In this document: positions 40,660-50,971 of the stretch, piece after piece
How the letters are laid out: each line of letters begins with the position of its first letter
Numbering within the stretch: position 1 is the first letter of the stretch
Source of the DNA: Siphonodentalium dalli
Taxonomy: Eukaryota > Mollusca > Scaphopoda > Gadilida > Siphonodentaliidae
Assembly: GCA_032622095.1 (NCBI GenBank)
Contig: CP136066.1
Location: forward strand, 105,235,319 to 105,299,318
Length of the DNA: 64,000 bases
Direction: 5' to 3'
Translations under genes and position numbers: made by a program
Notes under the pieces: model-generated
Databases searched by the model: none
Told to the model about the DNA's origin: nothing
Seen by the model: only the letters and a program-made list of their open reading frames with translations

Positions 40660-41262
40660 TAATGGTCTATAATTCATTTGGAGGGTTGTTCAGGAAATAC
40701 AAGTTCAGAAGCATTCCTACTCATTGGTCAAAATTGTTAAGAAAATATGTTCAACAAACGGCCAATGGTCTTTTATTCATTTGGATGGTAGTTCTGGAAA
40801 TAAAAGTGCAGGAGGATTCCTATTCATTAATGAAAAATATTCAGAATATAAGTTCATTTCACTTATATAATGGTCTATATAAAATTCATCTGGAGGGTTG
40901 TTCAGGAAATACAATTGCAGGAGAGGGGATTCATATTTTGATGAAAATGTTCAGAAAATAAGGTCAGCATTATAATGGCCTCTGCAGCCCATTGACGTTT
41001 GTTGAACTTATTATCTGAACGAGATGAATTCGCCCTCCAGTTATATAAGGGTGTTGTCTAAGCATACATTGGAAAGGTCAAAAACCATCAGGAGGGTTGT
41101 TCATGAAAAAAGTCGACAACAGCTAACAGATGTGCAGAAGGATTACTATTCAACAAACAGCTAGGCTATAGATCACATATCTGCTTGTTGAACTTGTCAT
41201 CTGAACATTCCCTTTGTACTACATGTACTCGTCAATGAGTATTTTGTATGGAAATGGTTTAA
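40660..41262 (+). repeat. Diverged right edge of the array with TTAA-type terminus
   Basis: The last three or four units are heavily diverged and shortened. The final one retains ACATTGGAAAGGTC, GGAGGGTTGTTC, GTGCAGAAGGATTACTATTC and a degraded palindrome. It then continues into CATGTACTCGTCAATGAGTA and GGAAATGGTTTAA. ACTCGTCAATGAGTAT also ends the single-copy relative at 62183-62425, and the reverse complement of this terminus opens the fragment at 62762. The array therefore ends at the natural end of a mobile element. Confidence 0.7.
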
Positions 41263-41710
41263 TATACAACACAGAAGTTAAATTATTTACAAGTTTGATT
41301 GTTCTGAACTGAAATAAACAAATAAAAGAGGTCGAAAATGATCAGATTCCCCCAAAAGATGAATGTGCCATGCATTGATAATCTTTAAGATATTCAGATA
41401 CAATGCTCACAAACAGGTCAAAATAAAACTTATACATATAGAAGCCCCACCTTTGTGTTTAATATGCCTTTAAGTGAATGATACATTGAGTCATACAGGA
41501 AGCTATAGCAGAATATAGTAAAATATCTTTCTAACATCAATGACTATACCCTGCATATATATATGTATTCCACTTTCAGGATTTTGTTTTTGATACAAGA
41601 TTGTTGATTGTTGCTACTCATATATGTTTTTTTTGCTTCAAGAATTCATTGACATTGTGAATCTTCATGAATTTAAACACAACTATGGTACTAATATGTT
41701 ATAAACACAT
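41263..41710. other. No gene seen
   Basis: AT-rich single-copy-looking sequence between the array and the next MITE. No ORF with recognisable content. Confidence 0.5.
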
Positions 41711-41717
41711 GAATATA

Positions 41718-41865
41718 CAGTAATCAACTTCTTAACCACAGCAGAATTATGGGTAACCACAAGAGCTTTCCGATGAATGGCAACAAGCCATATTTCCGAC
41801 TAAATCCTGAAAAGTTACCCATAATTCTGCTGTGGTTAAGAAGTCGATTACTTAGAGCATTACTG
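41718..41865. mobile_element. CAGTAATGC foldback MITE, copy 2 (left arm deleted)
   Basis: Flanked by TA. The left arm starts CAGTAATC and has lost most of its length: it jumps from GGGTAACC to AAGAGCTTTCCGATG. The right arm is full (ATAATTCTGCTGTGGTTAAG ... GCATTACTG). Confidence 0.75.
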
Positions 41866-41910
41866 TAGCTTTCTAACATCTCTGGATATGCGATACTCTG
41901 ATACCAAAGA

Positions 41911-42655
41911 TTTAAAGATGGTCTATCTCATCCCAGCAACTTTATACAGATTGAAGGGCATAAAATAATATGTATGGATCGAGGAAACCTATCCAGAAAA
42001 CCTTTAATCAATTAATATAAATTTATGGTGTCCTGTTTCCACCACATACTCTTTTGGCTTCGTTCATTTGGTTTTTTCGCTTGCTTCGGTTCCTTCACGG
42101 CGAAGTAATCTAAATTATTTTGGAACGGCCGAAACCCAACAACAACAACAACCAACAATCAAAAAAAACTTTTTTCTTGATTGTTATTGTTGGGTTTCGG
42201 CGGTTCCTTCGCTTGCTTCAGATTATTTCGCTCGCTTCGCCATGAAGTAACCAAAGCAAGCAACAACAAAAAAACAAACGATGGAAGCGAAAAAAGTATG
42301 TGGCGGAAACAGGACACCATACAAATTTCATTTAAAATTTCTAATGACATTCCTGGGACACTTTTAGGCACAATTTTTTTATTTTAGAACACAACTCTGC
42401 GCGAAAATGTTCGGAGCACTGTATCTTGTTAGCAACCTCAATCAAGGCAAATTGCATATCAGCTACCAGATTTACCGTGAATTATGATCAAAATAAACCA
42501 CTTTATTTTTATGTCTTTATAAACAAATAATATACCCCATTATCAGTTTTATCTGCATTTTATTGACAAAATATCTAATTGTAGTCTTGAAATAGGGATT
42601 CATAAAACTTATTTTTTGTTCAAATTGTGCCCCGGAAGAGATAGACCATCTTTAA
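41911..42655. mobile_element. Element with TTTAAAGATGGTCTATCTC inverted termini, with a nested MITE
   Basis: The left end TTTAAAGATGGTCTATCTC is matched perfectly in reverse complement at 42637-42655. The interior is non-coding and contains a second foldback element (42027-42318). Related terminus-like fragments occur near 53211 and 61345. Confidence 0.6.
42027..42318. mobile_element. Nested foldback MITE (GGTGTCCTGTTTCC termini)
   Basis: GGTGTCCTGTTTCCACCACA at the left is mirrored by TGTGGCGGAAACAGGACACC at the right. The arms continue through CTTCGCTTGCTTC-like and GTTGTTG/CAACAAC-like tracts to a centre around AAAAAACTTTTTTC near 42170. ORFs on both strands are by-products of the palindrome. 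Inserted within the 41911-42655 element. Confidence 0.75.
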
Positions 42656-42690
42656 ATTAAATATGTTTTCATTGCCATTCTTCAATAAAT

Positions 42691-42961
42691 TTAACCCTTT
42701 CATGACTCGAACTTCCTGACATTTATATGCGAAAACGGTGTGCCAAAGCATTATCTTGTATATGCGTGTTGTCCATATGGAGCCTCGCATATATAAGAGA
42801 ATGCATTGGCCTAACAATATTTACCGTGATCTTGTATTAAAGCCAGTGCATTTCTCTTATATATGCGAAGCTCCCTATGGGAAACTCGCATATATAAGAG
42901 AATGCACTGGCACAGGTTATTTAATGCTGCACCAGCACACCTCCTGTCGTGAAAGGGTTAA
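42691..42961 (+). mobile_element. TTAA-type MITE with two internal hairpins, copy B
   Basis: TTAACCCTTTCATGAC at the left and GTCGTGAAAGGGTTAA at the right, flanked by TTAA. Two hairpins lie inside (42743-42809 and 42843-42910), both with the CTCTTATATATGCGA-type stem seen in copy A. They are separated by CAATATTTACCGTGATC. Non-coding. Confidence 0.8.
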
Positions 42962-43704
42962 GCACATACAATTATGCAGCTCTTTGATGATGTCATATGA
43001 TATTGTAATATAAATGTATTTGCATGTATGTATATATAGATTGATTGATGATATGTTGACAATTTCATGAACAACACTGTAAATATCGGAAAATAAACAT
43101 ATGTTCAGTAGTTTGACTTACTGTTTGAATTTCGGTCTCAGTTCAGCGGACACAAGAAGTCCATTGGGGGAAGGGTTGGGTCAAGCTATACTCTAAGCTT
43201 TCCAACTGTTGGAAATTTCCAAAGTGACACACACCCTTATATACTTTTAGTATAATAAAGTGTTTACTTTCATATATATATTTTTGAATGAAAATTACAA
43301 AAGAATATGTTTTACAAAATTGGTGGTGGGGGCGAGACACCACAAGTCCCTTCATATCCTACGTCCCTGTATGTGGGTTTCTTTTCTCAAGATATTCACT
43401 CTGGAAAATTTTCTTGATATTGTCCAATGAAATCCACACAGAACCATTTCTACCCGAGCAGCAATATATTTATCACTCCAAAAGTGATTGAAAAACTTGT
43501 ATCTTCCAATAACTTACAAAACATAAATCTACTATCACTCATGCATTTCCACATGCTTTGAAATTATAGGTACAACACTTGAAGACGCATATTCACTATT
43601 TCCAGAGTTTATCACTCAAAATGTACAATATAGATGGTCATCAGCGAAGACATGACTGATAATTTGCCAGGCAAAATGGCAAGTGTATTAATGTAGCCTG
43701 ATGA
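42962..43704. other. No gene seen
   Basis: AT-rich intergenic or intronic sequence. Small ORFs at 43143-43355 (minus) and 43288-43491 (plus) have no recognisable domain. Confidence 0.4.
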
Positions 43705-44849
43705 TCTAATATATATTTTGGGACTTCTGTTTGTTTGTCTGTTTGTCTGTTAGCTATGGCCGGGAAAACTGCCAGACGGATTGAGCCCAAACTTCCTATC
43801 TAAGGGTAAAATCCCAGATGGAGTGTCATCGCACCGCTTCTGAGAACGTCAGAGCACTCATTCTCCAATCCCACGCCACCGCAATGGAAATTCATGAGTT
43901 AATCGCGTGACATGAGCGTGTTCTGTATGTGTACAGACATGAGCGTGTTGTCTGCGTTTGTACTTGATAAAGAGCGTGTATGTGTCCAGACATGAGCGTG
44001 TCTGTGTACAGACATGAGCGTGTTGTGTGATTCTTATTAAAGTCTGTGTTCGTACTTAGGGGTTCCTGGGATTGGGGGAGATTTTCATCGGGTCAGTTTT
44101 TCAGCCCGAGGTGACCTTCACCTTGATACGGGTACCCACAAATGATCTAGTAAATATTTTGGGACTTCTGTCTGTTTGTTTGTCTGTTAGCTATGGTCCA
44201 GAAACTGCTGGACGGATTTCGACGAAATTTGATACCTACAGGTAATTTTTTACAGGGAGTGTTTTGGACGGGTCAAATAGTGACTCTGACCTGACCTTGA
44301 CCTTCAAAATGGTCAATTCAAGGTCAAAGCCCGGACGAAGTTGGGTCACCTGCTAGGGAGATTTTCATCGGATCAGTTTTTCCGCCCGAGGTGACCTTCA
44401 CCTTGAAACGGGTACCCACAAATGATATATATATATGTATGTGTGTGTCCGTTATAGACTCGAAAACGGCCCTACAGATTGAGTCAAACTTGCTACCTGG
44501 GGGAACTTTTGTCGGTGAACTCTCATGGACCAGTCAAATTGTGACACTGACCTGACCTTGACCTTCAAAATTATCAATTCAAGGTCAAATCCGGTAAAAC
44601 TGGCGGATATCGACGAAATTTGATACATAGGTGTACTTTTGTCCGGGGAATGTATTCGACAGGTCAAATCGTTACCAGGACCTTACCTTGATCTTCAAAA
44701 TGGTCAATTCAAGGTCAAATCGGGTAAAACTGGCAGATTTCAACGAAATTTGTTGCAAATGCAGCACACGTGTCTCGGAAGCTTGTGGAAATTGCTTTTT
44801 CGAACAAAGCCATGGGACAAATGCCGCCAGTGGCGGGCTAATCTGCTAG
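43705..44849 (+). mobile_element. Helitron-like non-autonomous cluster with internal tandem repeats
   Basis: It begins A^TCTAATATATATTTTGGGAC and ends ...CTAG^T at 44849, preceded by the hairpin CCGCCAGTGGCGG; these are Helitron-type ends. Inside are repeated TGACCTTGACCTTCAAAATG / TCAATTCAAGGTCAAA modules. A shorter copy lies within (44146-44356) with its own TCTAGTAAATATTTTGGG start, CCCGGACGAAGTTGGG hairpin and CTAG end. Direct repeats (GGAGATTTTCATCGG...) flank that inner copy at about 44078 and 44357. No Rep/helicase coding sequence. Confidence 0.65.
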
Positions 44850-45405
44850 TAGTATATAGAAGGCCATGAACCTATACGTCTCCTATAAATCTACTCTCCG
44901 TTGTATGCCCATGTAGAGATCATATTCATTAAAACCTGCAAACTTATTTTGCATTGCATCACCAGCCTTCATAATTGGCTACGGCAATCAGCATTGCCGA
45001 AGCAATTTGCTGAAGCAAACTGGGGCATGGCATACTGTTGCCGTAGCGGATTGCCGAAGCCAAACAATCTGAATTAAGAGGGCTGCATCACTTACATTCA
45101 TGGAATTTCCTTCAGGTAATCAATTTGAAATACATTATTCGACATTTTGCGTAATCAACTACTACTGATAAGAATTACAAATAGGGTAATATATATATAT
45201 ACTAGATTTTTATCAGTTTCTATCCATAGTTACAATCACGGTTTAGAGAAACCAAGCATGGGCACAAGAGCTTTGTATGCAATCATCGAACAAACCACCT
45301 GATAACAACATAATTCAGTACAAAATAATCACAGCAAACATAATCATATCACCTTACTATATGAGTGACACAGAGTTTGGACGGCACTATTTTCTCACAA
45401 GGGAC

Positions 45406-45465
45406 CTGTATAGTTGTCAATTCTGCGAAAAGATTTTTGAACCATCTGAAAAATTTATGACTACT
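45406..45465 (+). pseudogene. Possible zinc-finger fragment (low confidence)
   Basis: The plus-strand frame reads LYSCQFCEKIFEPSEKFM, resembling the first half of a C2H2 finger, but no histidine pair follows. The frame runs into a MITE 20 bp later. It lies on the opposite strand to the other finger exons. It could be chance; the rest of 44850-45483 shows no gene. Confidence 0.2.
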
Positions 45466-45483
45466 ATTAGCTATTCAGTAGTA

Positions 45484-45576
45484 CAGTAATGTCCTAAATA
45501 ATTGACTCCTTAATTATAATTTTTCAGGATATAGTCGGAAATATGGCTTGTTGCTATTCATCAGAAAGTTCTCACT
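45484..45576. mobile_element. CAGTAATGC foldback MITE, copy 3 (left arm only)
   Basis: Starts TA|CAGTAATGTCCTAAATAAT and runs through CAGGATATAGTCGGAAATAT to TCAGAAAGTTCTCACT, then stops. The right arm is missing. Confidence 0.7.
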
Positions 45577-46459
45577 GTTTTGTCATGATGTATGATGATT
45601 ATTTTATTTTTATTTTATTTCCGGTCTCATGATTGACAGGAACATCATCTAACGTCAACGGGATGCATATGGAACATATGTTCCATACGGTTTTGTAAAT
45701 ATGGAACAGCAGGAACAAGCGTGTAATAAATTGCCTTCTTTGCATTGCTGCAACTCTCGTTATTCCCCAGAGAGAAATTTCCCCTTTTATGAATTCGTAC
45801 CGAGATACTTATAGTGAGGAATGACCTCCTATGTTTTGCCGCTTATCTAAAAATCCCAGCATTTTCACGGATTCCAACCAAACACCATTATTTTATTCCT
45901 CTCTATGTTAACTACAAGTTTCCTCTTGTCACAATAATCTTCAAATTGAGTAAGAACGTTCTTAGACTATTAGAAGAATTAGATATATTGTATCATCATC
46001 ATCCATATAGAAAGGAAAATATAGGTTGCCATTGATATTGTGTGCTAACAATTTAGCAACAAAGACCATTCCTCCACATCCTGTCAAAAGCTTTCGACAA
46101 ATCTACGAATGCATAGAATAGTTTTTTTTACTCAGTTTCACTAAATTAATGATATTCTGAATCCGGATTGCATGAGTTTCTCTCAGTAGGTTGTTAGCAA
46201 CTTTTGACGATACCCTCAGACTTGGATTAAACACCATGGGGTCAGTGCTAAACATATATACCAAAGTTACAAGATAGGACACATTCCAGTAACAAAATCA
46301 CATTTAATTTACAGGCGCGAGAGCTTACAGCTAATGATGAATGTTGGATTAGTGTTTATCTTTGCACATGCTTTTGAGGATATTTAGTCTGGTGATGTTT
46401 CCTCCAAAGTTAGAACACGCCCATTAAAAACACGGGAACTTTTGATGTCATGACCCGTT
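45577..46459. other. No gene seen
   Basis: AT-rich sequence. A small perfect palindrome TATGGAACATATGTTCCATA lies near 45667-45687. ORFs here show no domain. Confidence 0.4.
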
Positions 46460-46474
46460 CTGATGTGAAACTTT
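46460..46474. repeat. LINE target-site duplication (3' side)
   Basis: CTGATGTGAAACTTT adjoins the poly(A) end of the LINE and is repeated exactly at 50657-50671. Confidence 0.85.
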
Positions 46475-46805
46475 TTTTTGTTTTAATATTTTTTTATTCA
46501 GATCATTTTTTAAATTTCATCATGTGACATTAGTCTTATTCAGTATTGTATAACATTTTCAAATATTTTGAGGTATATATGAACATACATGTATATATGA
46601 TTAAATGTAATTTGTAGATATAAAGTAACAAAATATAAAACAAGTAATTTTTTTTTTGTGGATAATCAGTGTATTTGTGAAACGTGGATACTTATGATAA
46701 CTTATTTCTGAACTGTCGTGGGCTGTCGTGGGGGGAAGTTATTAAATCCATATTATGAGCATGTTTGAGTAATAGCTTCACTGAGAAGTAGATATTGCCT
46801 TGTTT

Positions 46806-49800
46806 TCAATTGCTAAGAATTGCTTCCAGAGCTTCCCATCTTTCCCCATATTTTTTACTTCTATCATTCAAGGAATATGTGTTTAGAGTTTCAATTCTTT
46901 TATAATATTTAAAAAATTCAAGAAGTCCATTTATAGTTGGGTTGGTAGCCCTCATCTTACATGAGTATATAAATTTTCTATACAGCATTGTACAGATATC
47001 AAGGGTATCATTGGGATGTATATCTCCATGCATACCTAGGACAGTATACTCTGGTTTTAATTCGAATGTAATATCACACTTTTGTTTTAACTTATGTTGG
47101 AGTTGATGTAGAACTGATTTTGAAATGGGGCAATCCCAAAAGAGATGTATAATTGTTTCTTTCGTGTTCCCACAAAAAGAGCATAATTCTGTTTCTGACA
47201 GTTTACACTTGAATAATTTTGAATTTGTATAAAGTATGTCTTGATTAATTTTGTATTGAAAACTTATCAGGCCAGTATCATCTGTGATATGATATGGGTT
47301 CCTATATATTTGTTTCCAATCCAAATCACATAAAGCTATTCCAAGTCTATTAGACCATTTTTTTTGTATGTGGGAAGGTGTTTCAGCATATTGTCTAAGA
47401 ATAATTGGGTAAAAAATCTTACATGGTGTTAAGGCATTCCCGAGAATTTCTATTTTACTTTTTTAATTGATTCAAGTTTCTCACTATTTCTCAAACATGC
47501 TCTCCATTGGGATGGTATCGCATTCAACAGTCCTTGATAGTGTGTGAAAGGAATTTGTAAATTATAAGTGCTACAGAATGATGGATAGTCTATAAAGAGT
47601 CCACCATCATCTTTCATCAAGTCATTTATAAAAAATACACCCTGCTTTATCCATTTAGTGTTTAAGAGCATATGATTGTCTATTTTTATATATTTATTCC
47701 AATAAATGGATTTGGATTGGATGTCTTGTGGGGCTGTGCTGATATCTTGATCTACCAAACTCCAAGCCTGTATAACGCTTTTCCAAAATGGATTAACTTT
47801 ATTTGCCATAATAGTCAGTGCTTCATTTTGAAAGAACCAAACTTTTGGACCACCAAAGGGCTCCAAGTCATCTAAGATTATCTTTTTCCAGCTGGCATTA
47901 TTGGAAGTGTCTAGCAATTTTTGTATCCAGGTCATTTTTAATGCATTTGCAAACGAGTCAATATGTGGAAACTTCAAGCCTCCGTTTTCAATTTCATTTA
48001 TTATAACATTACGTTTAATTTTATCTTTTTTTCCAGACCATAAAAAGCGATAAAAGATTTGTTGGATTTTTAGAGATGTGTCTTTTGAAGGGGGAGGTAG
48101 TACTGATAGACAGTGAATTAACATTGGAAGTGCAAGAGTCTTTATTACTGTTGTTTTTCCAGTAAGACTTAGTTGTCTGAAGGACCAGTCATTCAGTAGA
48201 TTTTCTAGCTTTTTTATTTTTGTCTTGTAATTATTTTGAATGTAGTCGTCATTGAAGAGGTTGAATTCAATACCAAGTATAGTGACCGAATTTGAGTGAT
48301 TCCATAGGATATTTTCTTCTGTTGGAATTTCTTCACCACAGCCCCGTTTCGATCCAATCCATAAGACTTGAGTTTTTTGGAAGTTTGCTTTTAGTCCTGT
48401 TATCTTTGCGAAATTTCGGACTGTATTAAGGGCTTCGTTTAATGAGTGTGAGTCATTCCTGAGGAAGAGGTTCATGTCATCTGCATATTGTGAGACCATG
48501 CATCAGTTTTGTTAATTTTTATCCCGTTTATATCTAAATTATTTTTTAAAGATGCGCTAAGAGTTTCTACCGCTAAAATAAACAGGTAAGGAGAAAGTGG
48601 GTCACCTTGTCTTACCCCTCTATGTATATCTATCTTGTTAGATAGGTTTCCGTTATTGACAATATAGCTGAAAATATCTGTATAAAAGGTTTTTACCCAA
48701 CCGATGATATCTGGTCCAAATTTGTAAAATTTTAAACAATTTTCTAAATAACTCCATTCTAAGGAGTCAAAAGCTTTTTCAAAATCAAGTAGTACTAGTA
48801 ATCCAGGTATATCTCTTTGCTCGCATTTTTCTAATAAATCAAATGTAAGCCTTGTTGATTCCCCAATGTAACGCCCTGCTAGAAATCCAAGTTGTGAATC
48901 TGCAATAAGTTTTGGGAGGACTTTCTTTACCCGATTAGCAATAACTGTTGATCCAATTTTAACATCAACATTGAGAAGCGAAATAGGCCTCCAATTTTTA
49001 ATGTATTCTTTAGGTTTATTGGGTTTTGGCAGACATGTTATAATTCCACATCTTTGCGTGACTGATAATTTTTGTGTACGAAAACCATAGTTCAATGAGT
49101 TAACAACAAATTGCCCCAGATCTTTCCAGAAAAATTTGTAGAATTCTGCTGTATATCCATCTGATCCTGGGGATTTTTCATTTTTTATCTTTTTTAATGA
49201 TGCTGTGCATTCGTATTCAGTTAGTTGTCCCTCCAAGGATTCAGTTTCTTGCGTATCCAAGAAATTCAGAAAAGGGTTTTCAACATCAAGAAAATTATTT
49301 TCTTCATCTCCAGCTGTTGGTTCAATCTTTGATTCATATAGATTTTTGTAAAAATTGTGTTGTTCTTCAATTATGTCAGAAAGTTCGGTTATTTCAGATC
49401 CATCACTTTTAATTAGTTTGGCAATAGTTTTTTCAGTGTAGCTTCTTTTTTCTAAATTGCAAAAGTATTTGGTTGATTTTTCCCCTTCTACTTTCCATTT
49501 TGCTTTTGTTCTCAGAATTATTCCCTGTATTTTCTTGTCTCTTAATTCGATTAGCTCTGATTTTAATTTATCTATTTTTGCAGCGACCGATTCATCACCA
49601 TTGTCGAGTATTTCCGAAAGCCTTGAAATTTCTGTCTCAAGTTTATTTTCAGATTCATTTCTTCCCTTTTTCAAATTTGAAGAGTATGCAATAGTTTGGC
49701 CACGAATCATAATTTTTAGGGTTTCCCAAAATAGTTGATCATTGATTTTAAAAAGATTTTCCTCCCCAATGCGTATATTTTCAGTGTTATTGTTCACATA

Positions 49801-50164
49801 TTGGTCTACTACCTCAGCAATTATAGTTTTAACTAATTCTATATACTTTTTGTCTCTCAATAAACTGTTGTTAAATTTCCATGTCCCTCTGCCCCTGGGA
49901 TGACTCACAAATTGTATAGTTAAGCTCACTGGAGAATGGTCTGATTTATAACTAGTATGTATATCAGATTTTTTTATGAAAGACTGAAGATCAGAGGAGA
50001 CCAGGAAGTAGTCGAGCCTAGCCATTTTACTTCCTGGGCCCCTCCAACTGTATCGTTTAATGCCTGGGTTATGAAGCCTCCATGTATCGTGTAAATCTAA
50101 CCTCATTTGCCAGAACTTCATTTTTTCATTTGATTTTGTGTTGTTTTTCTGTTTATAATGGATT
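46806..50164 (-). pseudogene. LINE ORF2 remnant: endonuclease C-part, reverse transcriptase, C-terminal CCHC-like region
   Basis: In order: end of an APE-type endonuclease (RLDYFLVSS, then SDHSPVSLT near 49910-50020); a coiled, Lys/Glu-rich linker; reverse transcriptase with NWRPISLLNVD, LLVLLDFEKAFDSLEW and GVRQGDPLSPYLF; and the catalytic YADD just after a frameshift near 48490. A second frameshift near 47455 leads to the C-terminal part (NALTPCKIFYP ... LCDLDWKQIYRNPYH), then CSFCGNTKETIIHLFWDC, the Cys/His motif common at the end of L1/Tx1 ORF2. Motif order and spacing fit the Tx1 branch of L1 elements. No complete frame remains. Confidence 0.9.
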
Positions 50165-50475
50165 TTATCACATAATTTGGCCATAAAAGCAGTTTCATAA
50201 TTATCGGTAATAGACACGTTTAATATCAGCGCGTGCGATGACGTCACGGCGTTCTTCAAATAACTTGCGATCGCTGTAGTTTATGATTGTTGTTTTCGAT
50301 GAATATTTCGCGTTGCTTCGGGTTTATTTGATCATGTGATAAAAGGTATCTCACACTCGTCCTATTTTAGACGTAATTTATCAACCTCGTCCTCTAAATT
50401 CTATTTGAGCCTCGGTAAACCTCGGATGATAAATTCCGTATAAAATAGAAACTCATGTGAGATCCTCTATGTATC
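50165..50475. mobile_element. ~310-bp insertion splitting the LINE endonuclease
   Basis: The LINE frame is readable up to AGDWNVPQDYSIDT (about 50476-50520) and resumes at HYKQKNNTKSNEK (about 50160). The segment between is unrelated and carries imperfect inverted repeats: GGATCTCACATGAG / CGAGTGTGAGATACC and TTTTATCACATGATC / TTATGTGATAAAATCC. It is probably a small DNA element; borders are approximate. The ATG at 50259, which gives a longer ORF, lies inside the insertion. Confidence 0.6.
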
Positions 50476-50656
50476 TATTGAATAGTCCTGAGGTACATTC
50501 CAGTCTCCTGCAATTATTATAGAAGAGTTTTCCAATTTGTCAATTTTGTTAAAAAGTTTTTCAAAAAACATTGGGCTGTCCTCGTTCGGCCCATATACAG
50601 CACATAGGCTAAGTCTCTGATGTTGGATTGTAATATCAAGAATGATGTAATTTCCA
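50476..50656 (-). pseudogene. LINE endonuclease N-part fragment
   Basis: The minus-strand frame reads GNYIILDITIQHQRL, then LCAVYGPNEDSPMFFEKL, then SSIIIAGDWNVPQDY: the YGPN and GDWN motifs of L1-type apurinic endonucleases. It begins right at the target duplication, so this is where reverse transcription stopped. Confidence 0.85.
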
Positions 50657-50671
50657 CTGATGTGAAACTTT
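50657..50671. repeat. LINE target-site duplication (5' side)
   Basis: CTGATGTGAAACTTT, identical to 46460-46474. It marks the 5' end of the truncated LINE. Confidence 0.85.
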
Positions 50672-50859
50672 ATAACATCGATAAAACAATGCAGGGAATT
50701 TATTTCTGTGATAATGTTCTTCAGAGATGGGCATGGTCCCAGCTCGAGATTAGCCCATTTCGCAGTAAATATATTTCTTGTGTTGTTTTTTTATATAAAT
50801 TTCCTCTTCATATCATCAAAAAGTTCCCAACGAGTATGATATCTACAGGCATAACCAGA

Positions 50860-50971
50860 GAAGCTAACTACATGCCAAGATCTTGTGTGGACAATGAGAT
50901 ATTTATTGAGATTATATATTCTGGCGAAGCTCCACCCACATTTTTACATCTGTTTCTTCGTGCAATGCTGC
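50860..50971 (-). pseudogene. Decayed zinc-finger copy (third tandem copy)
   Basis: The minus strand gives KCGWSFARIYNLNKYL after a stop codon in the expected CNKCG position. It parallels finger 2 of the 51290-51565 exon (KCGRRFARIDNLSTHI). The first cysteine is lost, and the copy is cut at its 5' side by the TTAA-type MITE at 50972-51237. Non-functional. Confidence 0.65.

Larger units (their letters stand above)
4804..41262 (+). repeat. ~36.5-kb satellite array built from a MITE-related unit
   Basis: Everything here is one repeat family in one orientation, on the order of 200 units (estimated from length, not counted). Type A units (~180-200 bp) carry a 42-nt palindrome with GTTCAACAAACGG/CCGTTTGTTGAAC arms, then GAGATGGATTCTCCCACCAG, GTTATATAAGCG, ACATTGGAATGGTCTATAAT, TCATTTGGAGGG, GGAAATACAAGTGCAGAAGG and ATTCCTATTCATTGG. 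Type B units (~119 bp) replace the palindrome and CCACCAG part with GTTCAATTGGTAATATATAA followed by TTGAAC. The left boundary is abrupt. The right edge is a diverged unit ending GGAAATGGTTTAA, which resembles a TTAA-type MITE terminus. ORFs of 77-81 codons recurring through the array (MDYIHLEGCSGNT...) are unit-length by-products, not genes. Edge units are the most diverged, as expected from unequal exchange. Confidence 0.95.
46475..50656 (-). mobile_element. 5'-truncated L1/Tx1-type LINE
   Basis: Read on the minus strand, the element starts inside the endonuclease domain and passes through reverse transcriptase and a C-terminal cysteine-histidine region. It then has ~330 nt of 3' UTR ending in an A-rich tail next to a 15-bp target duplication. 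Truncation within ORF2, the A tail and a ~15-bp duplication are the signature of target-primed reverse transcription. ORF1 and the 5' UTR are absent. A ~310-bp foreign segment interrupts the endonuclease part, and two frameshifts break the rest, so the copy is dead. Confidence 0.9.

Noticed and set aside
5121..40961. Repeated ORFs of 77-99 codons (MDYIHLEGCSGNT..., MDFPTSYISMHWNG..., MDSPTSYISMHWNG...) suggesting a small multicopy gene family
   Set aside because: They are the same satellite units read in frame across two or three repeats. They appear only where unit lengths happen to be multiples of three, stop at random unit variants, and have no start context or splice structure.
4804..41262. 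CRISPR-like array (regular repeats with a palindrome)
   Set aside because: There are no unique spacers: the sequence between palindromes is itself conserved repeat. The context is eukaryotic.
42068..42387. Overlapping ORFs on both strands
   Set aside because: By-products of the GGTGTCCTGTTTCC foldback palindrome.
45406..45465. A plus-strand finger exon of the same gene
   Set aside because: Only half a finger, no histidines, opposite strand and no convincing acceptor in phase. Kept only as a very low-confidence fragment.
48472..50259. An intact 595-residue protein starting at the ATG near 50259
   Set aside because: The first ~30 codons lie in a foreign insertion. The real frame is a broken LINE ORF2 whose upstream part is at 50476-50656.
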